Positions 7,431-16,771 of a stretch of DNA of 64,000 nt are shown one piece after another. The stretch lies in the NCBI RefSeq assembly GCF_014648995.1, contig NZ_BMSE01000014.1, positions 124,001-188,000 on the forward strand, written 5' to 3'. The notes beneath the pieces are model-generated. The model saw only the letters and a list, made by a program, of their open reading frames with translations. It was not told the origin of the DNA and did not search any database. The stretch's first letter is position 1, and every line of letters starts with the position of its first letter. This DNA comes from Streptomyces massasporeus (GTDB lineage Bacteria > Actinomycetota > Actinomycetes > Streptomycetales > Streptomycetaceae). The position numbers and the translations under genes were made by a program.

Positions 7431-8650
7431 TCGGCATCGCCGCCTCGCCACTCGACGAGGAGGATGGTGGCGTCGTCGGTCGTGGTGCCGCCCCGTTCGT
7501 GCTTCAGGGCGTGGGAGAGCGCCCGCACCACCGCTCGTACCTCGGTGCGGTCGCGGAGAATCCGGTTGGTCCACTCGATGAGCTGTTCCTCACCGAACTG
7601 CTGCCCGCCGGTCTGGTGCTCCTCGATCAGGCCGTCGGTGAAGCACAGCAACCGGTCGCCACGTTGCAGCATCCGCTCGCTGACCACTGGCTCCTCGCCG
7701 CCGAAGCCGACGGGCAGCGTGGTGGGGCTCTCCAGCCGGTCCACCACGGCGCGGTCACGGATCAGGAACGGAGCCGGGTGGCCGGCGTTGACCCACTGCA
7801 GCAGGCCGGTGCCGATGTTCAGCACCATCATCTGCGCGGTGACGAAGTGCTCGTGGCCGAACTGCTCGTTGATGGCCCGGTCCATGAACGCGTACACCTG
7901 GGACAGGTCGGTGTGGGACCGTCGTGTGTGCCGGTAGGCGCCGACGGCCACCGTCGCCATGGTCGCCGCGTCCAGTCCGTGGCCCATCGCGTCGAGCATG
8001 GCCACGTGAAGGATGTCGCCGTTGAGGGCGTAGTCGAAGCTGTCGCCGGCCACGTCGTAGGCGGGCTCCAGGATTCCGGCCACTTCCACCTGCGGAACGG
8101 TCATCGACAGCGGCGGCAGCAACGACCACTGGATCTCCGCGGCCACGCTCATCGGGGCGCTGCGGCGGGCCTGGAAGAACTGGTCCGTGTAGGCGTCCTT
8201 GGTGACGATCATGTCCGCGACCAGGCCGGCGAGTCTCCGGAGCAGCCGCCGGTCGTCGTCATCGACGCTGTCCAGGGTGACTGCCATGACCCCGATCTGG
8301 TCGCTGCCGTCCAGCAGTGGCAGGTACATCCGCACGCTGCCGCCCTGCGGCACCTCCACCGTTCTTCGGCTCAGGAACGCCTCGCCGGCGGGGGAGTCCT
8401 CGACCGGCTCGGGGCCGCCGACCTTCAGCCTCCGGCCCGGCAGCGGCACCAACAGGACCTGTTCGTAGTCCTGCAGGAGGATGGAGACCTCCCGCCCCCC
8501 GACCCTGGCCACCTCCTCCGCGACGAGTGGGGCGATCAAGTCCGGCGGCATCTCGTGGGCCCGGTCCAGCAGCACACCCAGCAGTCGTTCGCCGAACCCC
8601 TCCGACCGGTCCACCCCGATCCTGTCCGGCTGGCGCCCACCGTCCGTCAT
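7409..8650 (-). CDS. SpoIIE-type (PP2C) phosphatase with GAF-like sensor
   Basis: 413 residues. ATG at 8650 chosen (AAGGGA upstream); the longer frame has no such site. Residues 20-170 look GAF-like (VSILLQDYEQVLLVPLPG, PLLDGSDQIGVMAVTLD). Residues 190-413 are the phosphatase: AGDSFDYAL, LDAMGHGLDAA, WVNAGHPAP, CFTDGLIEEH and TTDDATILLVEW, so all metal-binding acids are present. Probably acts on the STAS protein encoded convergently. Different architecture from the PAS-GAF phosphatase at 3522. Confidence 0.88.
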   Translation of the reverse strand: MTDGGRQPDRIGVDRSEGFGERLLGVLLDRAHEMPPDLIAPLVAEEVARVGGREVSILLQDYEQVLLVPLPGRRLKVGGPEPVEDSPAGEAFLSRRTVEVPQGGSVRMYLPLLDGSDQIGVMAVTLDSVDDDDRRLLRRLAGLVADMIVTKDAYTDQFFQARRSAPMSVAAEIQWSLLPPLSMTVPQVEVAGILEPAYDVAGDSFDYALNGDILHVAMLDAMGHGLDAATMATVAVGAYRHTRRSHTDLSQVYAFMDRAINEQFGHEHFVTAQMMVLNIGTGLLQWVNAGHPAPFLIRDRAVVDRLESPTTLPVGFGGEEPVVSERMLQRGDRLLCFTDGLIEEHQTGGQQFGEEQLIEWTNRILRDRTEVRAVVRALSHALKHERGGTTTDDATILLVEWRGGDADHLTALD

Positions 8651-8847
8651 CGCTCGATTCCCTTCGTCCCCGGGTGATGGCGAGCCGATTGCGCCTGGGT
8701 GGCATGTCGTCCCAAGCAGCCCTCGCCGCACATGGCTTGGGCAGAAGGGGGACCTCCCGCCATCGTAGGCCCCATTGCACCATTTCATCCGGATTTGTTT
8801 ACAAAGCGGACGAGGAGGAGTCAGAGTCGAGGGTGCAGGAGGCAGCC

Positions 8848-9030
8848 ATGACCGTCCTCGCGGCATTTCTTCTCGTCATCGGGACGATATTGATCCTGGT
8901 GGGGGCACTGCTGATCCTGGTCGGGACGGTTCTGATCGTCCTCGGGGCACTGCTGATCCTCATCGGGATCGCCCTGGTCGCTGTTGCGGCCTTCTTGCTC
9001 ATCCGGAGAGCGCTGAGGCGGGAAGAGTAG
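8848..9030 (+). CDS. 60-residue hydrophobic repeat membrane protein
   Basis: ATG at 8848 with GCAGGAGGCAGCC before it. Nearly the whole protein is hydrophobic, built from about four near-copies of a G-x-LLILVG unit (GTILILVG, ALLILVG, TVLIVLG, ALLILIG), ending in the basic cytoplasmic-type tail RRALRREE. Probably two closely packed helices. I do not recognise the family. Transcribed with the DUF2273-like gene 61 bases downstream. Confidence 0.6.
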   Translation: MTVLAAFLLVIGTILILVGALLILVGTVLIVLGALLILIGIALVAVAAFLLIRRALRREE

Positions 9031-9091
9031 AGGACGGCCGGACCGGAGCAAGGGGACCGCATCAAGCTCGGTGCGTCGAAAGGAGCGCGTG

Positions 9092-9319
9092 ATGAGCAGG
9101 GGCGTGGTGGGCTTGATCGCGGGAATGGCGCTGGGGTTCGCCGCGTACTTCGGTGACTTCTGGGCCTTTCTGCTGGTGCTGGGGCTGGGCATCGTCGGTC
9201 TCGTGATCGGGCGGCTCATGGACGGTGATCTCGAACCGGGCGACTTCATCCGCCGCCGGGACCGCCAGGACCGCATCCGCGATGACCGGCGACGGGCCAG
9301 GGGTGACCGGCTGCGCTGA
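9092..9319 (+). CDS. DUF2273-like small membrane protein
   Basis: 75 residues, ATG at 9092 with AAAGGAG upstream. Two helices (GVVGLIAGMALGFAAYF; FWAFLLVLGLGIVGLVIG) followed by RLMDGDLEPGDFIRRRDRQDR, a pattern typical of the DUF2273 family. In many Gram-positives this family sits beside Asp23/Gls24 envelope-stress proteins; none is seen here. Likely an operon with the repeat protein at 8848. Confidence 0.65.
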   Translation: MSRGVVGLIAGMALGFAAYFGDFWAFLLVLGLGIVGLVIGRLMDGDLEPGDFIRRRDRQDRIRDDRRRARGDRLR

Positions 9320-9411
9320 CGGGGAGCCGATCGGCGCCCGGGCATCCGCGGCGTGGCGCGGCGCCGTCACCGCCGCCGACGGTCCTCGCGGCGATCACCG
9401 GATGCCTGCTC

Positions 9412-10455
9412 CTACGCGGGAACCCGGGTCTTCCGGAGCGGTGCTCCCGCCTGATGGAGGCTGACGAGGGCCAGCCGGTAGGAGGTGATCAGCCCGGTCT
9501 CCACGTAGTCCACGCCCAGGTCCTCGCAGTGGCGCCGGGTGATGGTCCGCGCCCTGCGCAGGTTGGGGCTGGGCATGCTGGGGAACAGGTGGTGCTCGAT
9601 CTGGTGGTTCAGCCCGCCCAGCGCGATGTCGGTGAGCCGGCCGCCGCGCACATTGCGCGAGGTGAGCACCTGGCGGCGCAGGAAGTCCGGGCGGTCCTCG
9701 CCCTTCAGGATCGGCATGCCCTTGTGGTTGGGCGCGAAGAGGGAGCCGAGGTAGACACCGAAGAGGCACTGGTGGACGGCGAGGAAGGCGATCGCCATAC
9801 CGAGGGGCAGCAGCCAGAACAGGACGGTCAGGTACACCGCGAAGTGCGCGAACAGCAGGACGCCGTCGAGCGCTCGGTGCTTGAGCGAGCGGTTGGCCAG
9901 CGCCCGCACGCTCGACACGTGCAGGTTGAAGCCCTCCAGTGTCAGGAGCGGGAAGAACAGGAATGCCTGCCAGCGGCCGATCAGACGGGGGAGCCCGGTG
10001 GCGGCCCGGGCCTGGTCCTGGGACCAGACCAGCAGGTCGGGGTCGAGGTCGGGGTCGAGGTCCTCGTGGTTGGGGTTGGCGTGGTGGCGGGTGTGCTTGT
10101 CCTGCCACCACCCGTAACTCATCCCGATACCGGCCCCGGCGATCCGTCCGGACACCTCGCTGGCCCGGCGCCGGCGGAACACCTGACGGTGGGCCGCGTC
10201 ATGGGCGAGCAGGGCGACCTGACCGAAGACGACGGCCAGGAAAGCGGCGACGGTCAGGGTCCACCAGCTGTCACCGACGAGCGCGACGGTGGCCCACCCG
10301 CCGACGTAGAGCCCGGCGACCACGGTGATCCGCAGGGCGTAGTAGCCGGGACGGCGGCCCATCAGGCCGGCATCGGCGATCTTCCTCGACAGCCGGGCGA
10401 AGTCGCTGCCGGAGCTCTCCGAGGGCGGGGGGCGGACGATGGAATGCGTGGTCAT
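9412..10455 (-). CDS. Membrane fatty acid desaturase
   Basis: 347 residues; ATG at 10455 preceded by GGGGAG. Three histidine boxes bind the di-iron centre: HDAAH (about 93-97), HTRHH (about 130-134) and HQIEHH (about 295-300). The QIEHH form is typical of acyl-lipid/acyl-CoA front-end-type desaturases. Hydrophobic helix pairs lie at about 42-90 and 185-250. Likely desaturates membrane acyl chains; regiospecificity cannot be read. Ferredoxin or reductase partners are not adjacent. Confidence 0.85.
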   Translation of the reverse strand: MTTHSIVRPPPSESSGSDFARLSRKIADAGLMGRRPGYYALRITVVAGLYVGGWATVALVGDSWWTLTVAAFLAVVFGQVALLAHDAAHRQVFRRRRASEVSGRIAGAGIGMSYGWWQDKHTRHHANPNHEDLDPDLDPDLLVWSQDQARAATGLPRLIGRWQAFLFFPLLTLEGFNLHVSSVRALANRSLKHRALDGVLLFAHFAVYLTVLFWLLPLGMAIAFLAVHQCLFGVYLGSLFAPNHKGMPILKGEDRPDFLRRQVLTSRNVRGGRLTDIALGGLNHQIEHHLFPSMPSPNLRRARTITRRHCEDLGVDYVETGLITSYRLALVSLHQAGAPLRKTRVPA

Positions 10456-11064
10456 GACGAGGGTTCTCCCCGGATGAGGCCGATGACTCGGCGCCGCCCG
10501 GGAGCCGCTGAGACCGGGCCGTAGGTAGGGATGCGCTTCCTCCAGTGCCGGAAGCGCATCGCGCGACCGCGGAGCAAGGACGACGTCTGCTTCGTCAGCG
10601 GGCGGCCGCGCAGGCCCTCTATGTGAATGCGTGTTCCCTGCCGGACGGGCCTCACACACCGCGACGGCACCGGGCTTGCGGAGCGGGCCGCGACTTCGAC
10701 GTCATGGCCGGATCGATGACAGAGGCAAGAGCGCTCCACCTGAGGCGAGTTGTGGAGAGCCGTGATCAAGCAGGGCAGGCGACGTGGGCGTTGGGCCTGG
10801 CCGGTCATGCGGCGAGGGCGAGAGCACCGTGCAACTCGGCTGGTGTTCCGACTCCGTTCCGCCGTGTTCTCTGAGCGCAGCCACCAGTTGGCGGCCTCCC
10901 GCGAGGCGTCCGGCCGAGATGTCCGAGGTCTGCGTCGCAGCTGTGTCCACACCCTGTGGACGAAAGACCGCGGCCCTTGTGGGGCGGCGTGGTGCGCATC
11001 TGGCACGCGGCCCATCCACCCCGCGCGGCAAAACGGCCCGGGCCACGGACCTGCGCCGTCTTCG

Positions 11065-11107
11065 TGGAGCGGGTGACGAGAACCGAACTCGCCCTCTCAG
11101 CTTGGGA
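11065..11107 (-). repeat. 3' half of tRNA-Gly(CCC), candidate attachment site
   Basis: 43 bases matching 41 of 43 positions of the intact tRNA-Gly at 19436-19509, from the encoded CCA end through T-arm and variable loop to the anticodon, where similarity stops abruptly. The missing 5' half means it is not a tRNA gene. A break at the anticodon loop is typical of tyrosine-integrase att sites. Same strand as the intact gene, 8.4 kb away. Confidence 0.75.
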
Positions 11108-11448
11108 GGCGACTACGCCTGCGCGTCCAGTATGGCCTTGACCTGAGCAGATGCCTCCGCCCGGGAAGAGTTGCACGGACCTGGTCGCACCGCTGTTGAC
11201 CGTGGCCGTCCGCCCTTACGGGCGCGTTGTGGGCACGACGTCGGAGTGAGCGGTCCGGGAGGGGCCGACGGGCCTTCGGAGGTCGCCGCGTCCATCTGCT
11301 TCGCGTCGCGCAGAGATGCGTGACTGTGGATGCGTACGTGCCCCGGCCTCTCGCTGTCATCGACGCCGACTCCGCGGGTACGGGCGAGGCCGCCGAGGCC
11401 GTCCGCCGAGCCAGGCCGGGGGCGCCCAGCACCCACTCAGGATGATCG

Positions 11449-11464
11449 TTACCGTAGCGTAACT
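11449..11464. promoter_or_regulatory. Palindrome upstream of the lipase gene
   Basis: GTTACCGTAGCGTAAC is a GTTAC-N6-GTAAC inverted repeat about 78 bases before the lipase GTG, inside an AT-richer patch. Size and symmetry suit a TetR- or MarR-type operator. The regulator is not identifiable. Confidence 0.35.
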
Positions 11465-11541
11465 TATCAAGGCGCTACCAACTTTAACTACCAGTGCTAG
11501 TTTTCCCGCACCCTGCATCGAAGCAGCGCGAGGAGTGCACT

Positions 11542-12903
11542 GTGAGCCGCTACAGAAGCCGTCCGCGTTCCCCGTTCAACCGCCTGACCGCCGCCGCGAT
11601 CGCCGCCGTGGCCTGCGTCTGTGTCAGCGCGACCCCGGTCGACGCCGCCACCGGGACCGACACCGAACCCGTCGTGTCCCGGGGAGTCGCCATCCCGGCC
11701 TTCTACACCCCGCCCGCCCAACTGCCCGCCGCCAACGGCACCTTGATCCGACAAGAACCCCTCCCCCTGGGTGTCTCAGTCCCCGGCCTCGACGGCCGCC
11801 CCCTGCCGGGCACAGCCACCCGCCTGATGTACAAGTCCACCGACTCGAGCGGAAAGCCCGTCGCGGTGACCGGCGCCTACATCGAGCCGTCGGCGCAGTG
11901 GAAGGGCGACGGGCCCCGCCCCCTGGTGGCGGTGGCCTCGGGGACCATGGGCCAGGGCGACCAGTGCGCGCCGTCGTTCGCCCTGCAACACCCGCTCACC
12001 GCAGGCGAAGAGACCCTGTCCATCGCCTACGACAACCTGGCGATCTACCGTCTTCTCGCCACCGGAGCGGCCGTCGTCGTCACCGACTACGTCGGCCTGG
12101 GCGCCACCGACCGTCTGCACACCTACGTCAACCGCCTGGACGGGGCGCACGCGGTGCTGGACGCCGTCCGTGCGGCGCGCGATCTCCCCGGCACGTCCCT
12201 CACCTCCGGCTCCCGCGTCGGCCTGTACGGCTACAGCGAGGGCGGCGGCGCCACCGCCTCGGCGGCCGAGCTCCAGCCCACCTACGCGCCCGACGTCCAA
12301 CTGGCCGGCACCTACGCGGGCGCGCCGCCCGCCAACCTGACCGCGGTCATGAAGGGGATCGACGGGAGCGCCCTGGTCAGCGCCCTGGGCTGGGCGATCA
12401 ACGGCTTCTCCCAGACCTACCCCGACCTGCGCAGTGTCACCGAGGCGAACCTCAACGACGCCGGACGCAAGGCCCTCGCCGACACGTCGACCATGTGCGT
12501 CGGCGAGTCCGTCGTCCGCTACGGCTTCACCCGGAGCACGGCATGGACGACCAGCGGCAAGTCCGTCGCCGACATCATCGCCGCCGAACCCCGCGCCCAG
12601 GCCGTCCTCGACGAACAGCGCATCGGGACGCTCAAGCCGTCCGGTCCGGTCCGTGTGGCCACCGGCATCTACGACGACATCGTTCCGCACGCCCAGGCCC
12701 GCCAGTTGGCCGTGGACTGGTGCCGCAAGGGCGGCAACGTCACCTACGCGGCCGTTGACCTGCCCAACCTCGGCGACAGGATCCTCACCAACCACCTCGC
12801 CCCCCTCCTCACCGACCAGGGAACGGCGATCTCCTGGCTCACCGGCCGACTGGAGGGCGAACCGACCGCGTCCAACTGCTGGACGATGCCCTTCCAGTCC
12901 TGA
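11542..12903 (+). CDS. Secreted lipase, LIP (PF03583-like) family
   Basis: 453 residues; GTG at 11542 with AGGAG six bases upstream. A signal peptide covers about 1-36 (Arg-rich start, LTAAAIAAVACVCVSA, cut near VDAA). The mature enzyme is an alpha/beta hydrolase: nucleophile elbow GYSEGG with Ser about 232, probable acid in IYDDIVP (about 378), probable His in LTNHLAP (about 418). Cys residues (ATMC.., VDWCRKG, NCW) suggest extracellular disulphides. Acts outside the cell on acyl esters. Single gene. Confidence 0.85.
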   Translation: MSRYRSRPRSPFNRLTAAAIAAVACVCVSATPVDAATGTDTEPVVSRGVAIPAFYTPPAQLPAANGTLIRQEPLPLGVSVPGLDGRPLPGTATRLMYKSTDSSGKPVAVTGAYIEPSAQWKGDGPRPLVAVASGTMGQGDQCAPSFALQHPLTAGEETLSIAYDNLAIYRLLATGAAVVVTDYVGLGATDRLHTYVNRLDGAHAVLDAVRAARDLPGTSLTSGSRVGLYGYSEGGGATASAAELQPTYAPDVQLAGTYAGAPPANLTAVMKGIDGSALVSALGWAINGFSQTYPDLRSVTEANLNDAGRKALADTSTMCVGESVVRYGFTRSTAWTTSGKSVADIIAAEPRAQAVLDEQRIGTLKPSGPVRVATGIYDDIVPHAQARQLAVDWCRKGGNVTYAAVDLPNLGDRILTNHLAPLLTDQGTAISWLTGRLEGEPTASNCWTMPFQS

Positions 12904-13029
12904 TCGATCCATCCGGCGGCCCGCCACCGCGGCGGCCGCCGGCCGAGCGGGCGCTGACGTCCGCCGCAACCGTTGAGAAGACACGCTGCTGCCCGCCCCG
13001 GCCCGGCGAGCAGTCAGGGGACGGACATC

Positions 13030-13350
13030 ATGATCGTCGCGCGGAGACTGACCAGGCGGTACGGGCAGGTGACGGCCCCTCGACGACGTGTCGCTCACGG
13101 TTGAACCCGGTGTGGTGACCGGAATCCTGGAGCCGAACCACGCGGGCAGGTCCACCACGATGCGGCTCATGCTGCGCCTCGACAGGGGAGAGGGCCGCAC
13201 CACCTTCGGCGGCCGCACCTACGCGGAGCTGGAGCAGCCGGTGCGGACGGTCGGAGCGCTGCCGGACGCCGGAACCGCGCACGAACCTGGCACGCGGCGA
13301 GTGGGAGCCGGTTCCGCGGTCGAGGCTGCGGGCGCTTACCGGCTCGACGC
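13030..13350 (+). pseudogene. Degraded ABC transporter ATPase, N-terminal remnant
   Basis: ATG at 13030 opens MIVARRLTRRYGQVTA, the usual start of a drug-export type ABC ATPase. A frameshift near 13075 moves the continuation (DDVSLTVEPGVVTGILEPNHAGRS, read in short pieces) to another frame. The Walker A is EPNHAGRST instead of GPNGAGKST, so the invariant Lys is lost. The following TTMRLMLRLDR and FGGRTYAELEQPVRTVGAL segments are still recognisable, then similarity fades by about 13350. No Walker B or signature motif. Clearly broken. Confidence 0.7.
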
Positions 13351-13695
13351 AGCAAAGGCGGAGAGACTCCATGCAGATGACCGGCCGTCCTGGGCGACCT
13401 GGAGGATGGGCTCGAACCGCTTGCACTCCAGCATTCCCGAAGGGCGGTGTTCACCGTCTCCTTCTTGGTGCTGGTACCGAGAGCTGTGGGCACTTCCGAC
13501 ACCAGCTGATCACCGAGGTCGACCACGGTCCGGCTCATCGGCTGCAGATCCGTAGACCTGGCAGGCTGGTGGCGTGTCGGTGCACATGACAATCAAGCTG
13601 GCGATCGCGGGAAAGCGCTTTAAAGTGAGCTGATCGTCACCTGTGACAGATGTGCCGGGGACGGTCTCAGGGGATATGGCCAGGGGGGTCAATTG

Positions 13696-16263
13696 ATGTC
13701 TGCTTTTCGCACGGGACTGGTTCGAAGACGTGCTGCGGCGGGGCTGTGCGGAGCGGCGTTGACCGCCTCGCTGCTGCTTGCGCCCGCGGCGACGGCGTCG
13801 GGCGGCGGACCGGCCACGGTGGGGGCGGTTTCGTCGGTGGAGGACGAGGCGCTCCGTATCGGACGCAGCGTCGCGTTGGGGGACGACGGGCGCGTCGAGC
13901 TCGTCGACGGACGGGACGTCCGGGTGACGGCCGACGGGGCAGGGGCCGGGCAGACAACCCGTTACTCCGTCGCGTCGGTGCAAGGCACGGTGTCTGTGCG
14001 GCCGACCGGGAAGTCCACCGCTCATCGCACGGCCGCGCAGCTTCCGTTGACGGCGCGCACCAACGCCACGCAGAGCGCCGCCACTACGGCGAACGCCGCC
14101 GCGTCGACGTACTCGGTCAAGCTGAGCATCACGAACGCCGACGTCCGGTCCAAGTCGTTCTATATCTGGGACCGCCGGACCTGGACGCCGTACGCCGTCA
14201 ACAGCGACACCGCCGGTGGCTCGTCGACCGTGAAGCTGCCGCCGGGTGACTACTTCTCCGTCGCGCTGCACAACGACTGGCAGGAGCCGAGCTACCTCCT
14301 CACCCGTGCCTTCTCGGTCGGTTCGGCGGCCAAGACCGTCACCTTTGACGAGCGCGCGGCCAAGGAGACCGCGATCCGCACCGACGACACCACCGCTACC
14401 CGGCACGCATCCGCCGTGTGGATCAGCGTCCCGGGCGGCGACCTGGCGGGCTTCGCCGGCTCGGGAGCCGACAAGGTGTACGTCACCCCGTTCTCGGTGA
14501 GCGGCGTCTCGCTGCGTCTGCACGAGGTGCTGGGCAAGAAGGGAGCCTCGGCGAGCGTGCCGAGCCCCTACCGCTACGACCTCACGCACAGCTTCACCAC
14601 CACCGTGCCCACCTCGCCCATCAAGACGGTCCGTATGTCCTCCCTGGCGAAGAGCGTCACGAAGGTGGCCGCCCCGGGCACGCGGACGACCGCCTTTCTG
14701 CAGAGCGTCCCTTCCTTCGGCGAGTGGACGGGCGTCTACATCGGCGCCGCAGTGCCCGTGGGCGGTTCGGTCACCGAGTACGCCACCCCGGGTATCACCT
14801 ACAGCCGACTGCTGTCCTACGGCACCGGCGAGCTGAGCCTGGACCTCCCGGACCGCACGTCGGTCGCCGGGACCAGCGCGGGCGAGACTCTGGGCGCGGC
14901 CCCGCTGCAGCCCCTGCGTGAGGAGTGGGGCGGTTCGAAGCGGAACTTCGGGAAGATCCGGCTGTTCGAGCCGAACGCCTTCGGCGACATGGCCGGCCAC
15001 GCGGGTACCGACGGCCGCGCGACGTACTCGTACAAGCTCACCTCCTCCGACGGCGTCACCTATGCCCAGGCCGACGGTCTCGACGCGTTCGATGCGCTGA
15101 CGTCGTCCAGCCTGCCGTCGTTCGAGAGGACGTACACCCTTGACCAGACCGTCCACCGCCGTGTTCCGTACTCGCGGCTGTCCACGGACGTACGTAGCGA
15201 GTGGACGTTCCGCTCGGAATACGAGGAGGGGCGGGAACTCCCGCTGATCGACGCCCGGTTGAACGTTCCGGGACTCGACGGCTTCGGTCGGGCGGCCGCC
15301 GGTGCAGTCCGGGTCCAGGCGAGCGCGACCACCCGCAATACGGATGTGGCGGAGGCGAACACCAGGATCACCGGGCTCGCCTACTCCACGGACGACGGCA
15401 CGACCTGGACGGACCTGGCCGTCGCGTCGGACGGCTCGGCGACTCTCGACGTTCCCGCCACCGCCTCCTTCGTCTCGCTGCGCGTCACCTCCGACGACGA
15501 CCAGGGCGGCAGCCTTCGCCGCACCATCACGCGGGCGTTCGCGGGCCCGGCGCCGCACGGCGACGAAACAGGGGGAGCGACCCGCATCTCGAACGTCACG
15601 GTCAACGCAGGCAAGCCGGTAGAACTGACCGACGAGCCGCTGCAGGACTTCAAGGCGAAGTTCACAGCAACCGCCCCGTCGGGGATCGCGGGCGGAGACA
15701 TGTACCTCTACAAGGGGTCGTACGCCACCCCGGACGCCGTCCTCTACGGCACTTGGCCGGCCGCCTGCACCAAGGTCAACGCGACCACCTCCACCTGCGA
15801 GGCGCACTTCGCCTACATCCACCCGCGCTGGAGCCTCGGCCGCAACTCCCTCGCCGGCACCTGGAAGTTGGCTGCCTGGGCCGAGTCCGCGGACGGTACG
15901 GGCCACGTAGACCTGCACGCCGCCAAGTCGGCGCCCATACTGCGTGACGCGACGCTGACTGCCAACGCGGCTCCCGAGCCGGTGGCCAAGGGCAAACCCC
16001 TCACCATCACCGGCAAGCTCTCCCGCGCGGACTGGGAGACGCTCGGCGGCCACCATGGCTACGCCGGTCAGAAGGCGAAGCTCCAGTTCCGCAAGAAGGG
16101 GACGTCCACGTACACGACGGTGAAGACGATCACCACCGACGGCTCCGGAAACCTGAAGACCACAGCGAAGGCGACGACGGACGGCTACTGGCGTTACACC
16201 TTCGCCGGTACGTCCACCACCGCAACCGCCACCGCCGCGGGCGACTACGTCGACGTCCGCTGA
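13696..16263 (+). CDS. Large secreted protein of unknown function
   Basis: 855 residues; ATG at 13696, preceded by AGGGGGGTCAATT. Signal peptide about 1-36 (RRRAAAGLCGAALTASLLLAPAAT, cut near TASG). The rest is predicted mostly beta: Ser/Thr-rich strands at 120-260, a middle segment (VGGSVTEYATPGITY, FGKIRLFEPNAFGDMAGHAG) resembling domains that follow subtilase domains in Streptomyces exoproteins, and a C-terminal Ig/Big-like unit (about 770-855, PLTITGKLSR... AKLQFRKKGTSTYTTV). No catalytic triad, anchor or sorting signal is visible. Probably an extracellular binding protein; function unknown. Confidence 0.75.
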   Translation: MSAFRTGLVRRRAAAGLCGAALTASLLLAPAATASGGGPATVGAVSSVEDEALRIGRSVALGDDGRVELVDGRDVRVTADGAGAGQTTRYSVASVQGTVSVRPTGKSTAHRTAAQLPLTARTNATQSAATTANAAASTYSVKLSITNADVRSKSFYIWDRRTWTPYAVNSDTAGGSSTVKLPPGDYFSVALHNDWQEPSYLLTRAFSVGSAAKTVTFDERAAKETAIRTDDTTATRHASAVWISVPGGDLAGFAGSGADKVYVTPFSVSGVSLRLHEVLGKKGASASVPSPYRYDLTHSFTTTVPTSPIKTVRMSSLAKSVTKVAAPGTRTTAFLQSVPSFGEWTGVYIGAAVPVGGSVTEYATPGITYSRLLSYGTGELSLDLPDRTSVAGTSAGETLGAAPLQPLREEWGGSKRNFGKIRLFEPNAFGDMAGHAGTDGRATYSYKLTSSDGVTYAQADGLDAFDALTSSSLPSFERTYTLDQTVHRRVPYSRLSTDVRSEWTFRSEYEEGRELPLIDARLNVPGLDGFGRAAAGAVRVQASATTRNTDVAEANTRITGLAYSTDDGTTWTDLAVASDGSATLDVPATASFVSLRVTSDDDQGGSLRRTITRAFAGPAPHGDETGGATRISNVTVNAGKPVELTDEPLQDFKAKFTATAPSGIAGGDMYLYKGSYATPDAVLYGTWPAACTKVNATTSTCEAHFAYIHPRWSLGRNSLAGTWKLAAWAESADGTGHVDLHAAKSAPILRDATLTANAAPEPVAKGKPLTITGKLSRADWETLGGHHGYAGQKAKLQFRKKGTSTYTTVKTITTDGSGNLKTTAKATTDGYWRYTFAGTSTTATATAAGDYVDVR

Positions 16264-16385
16264 CCTCGCCTACCCCGCCGGGTCCCGGTCCGTGGAGCCA
16301 GGGCCCGGCGAGCCTCCCCCGGGTCCCGCCCGACAGCGAGCACAACATCCACGACATCGCCTGAGGCGCTTCCGCCGTGCCTGCG

Positions 16386-16631
16386 TCAGGCGAAGGTGGC
16401 GATCAGGGAGAGCGCGGAAGTCAGCAGGGAAACGAGTCCTGGGATGCCGTCGCACTTGGCCCGGATCCGTTCCAGCATGGTCCTCGCGGCTGAGCGGCCG
16501 CCGGTGTCGTCGAGGTGTTGCTGGGCGGTGAGGTCGAGAAGGACGGCACACTGCTGGTAGTCGTTGACGCGTCCTTGCTCGGCGGCCAATTCCTGTCGGA
16601 TACGGTCGAGCAGCGCGAAGAATTCCTTCAA
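16386..16631 (-). CDS. Small helical protein with hydrophobic C-terminus (third gene of the motif operon)
   Basis: 81 residues. TTG start at 16631 overlaps the stop of the upstream 47-codon gene (TTGA), implying translational coupling. Residues 1-60 look like two amphipathic helices (FFALLDRIRQELAAEQGRV; QQCAVLLDLTAQQHL), and 62-81 is a short hydrophobic tail (GIPGLVSLLTSALSLIATFA). The tail could insert in a membrane or drive assembly. Not recognised. Last gene of a tightly overlapping set of three. Confidence 0.5.
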   Translation of the reverse strand: MKEFFALLDRIRQELAAEQGRVNDYQQCAVLLDLTAQQHLDDTGGRSAARTMLERIRAKCDGIPGLVSLLTSALSLIATFA

Positions 16632-16771
16632 CTGATCTGAGCCGGAACTGGTGTTGGTCTGGCTCTGCTGGGAGTTGGTGGCGCGCCTGGCTGGTTCTGG
16701 ACGTTCCCCATCGCCCCGTAGTTCACGATGCCGGAATTATCGCCTGGGGGCTGGCTGTTCCTGCGGATCAC
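16628..16771 (-). CDS. 47-residue protein carrying the NSGxxNYGxMGxVQNQPGA motif
   Basis: GTG at 16771 with an excellent site (AGGAGGAAAAGC) and a four-base overlap with the upstream stop (GTGA). Residues 12-30 (NSGIVNYGAMGNVQNQPGA) match 15 of 19 positions of residues 80-98 of the protein encoded just upstream. The rest is a short basic start and a Pro-rich tail, so the motif is essentially the whole protein. The Asn/Gln/Gly-rich pattern with alternating hydrophobics resembles bacterial amyloid-signalling motifs; that is inference. Confidence 0.5.
   Translation of the reverse strand: MIRRNSQPPGDNSGIVNYGAMGNVQNQPGAPPTPSRARPTPVPAQIS

Larger units (their letters stand above)
10456..11541. other. 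Gene-free stretch with a tRNA remnant
   Basis: About 1.1 kb without a gene I can support. Open frames on both strands lack ribosome sites and familiar motifs. It contains the second tRNA-Gly 3' remnant (11065-11107). The last 100 bases are AT-richer and hold a palindrome and probable promoter for the lipase. Possible decayed DNA at an old element boundary. Confidence 0.5.

Noticed and set aside
10545..11041. Several overlapping frames between desaturase and lipase
   Set aside because: None has a ribosome site or recognisable protein; some run through the tRNA remnant.
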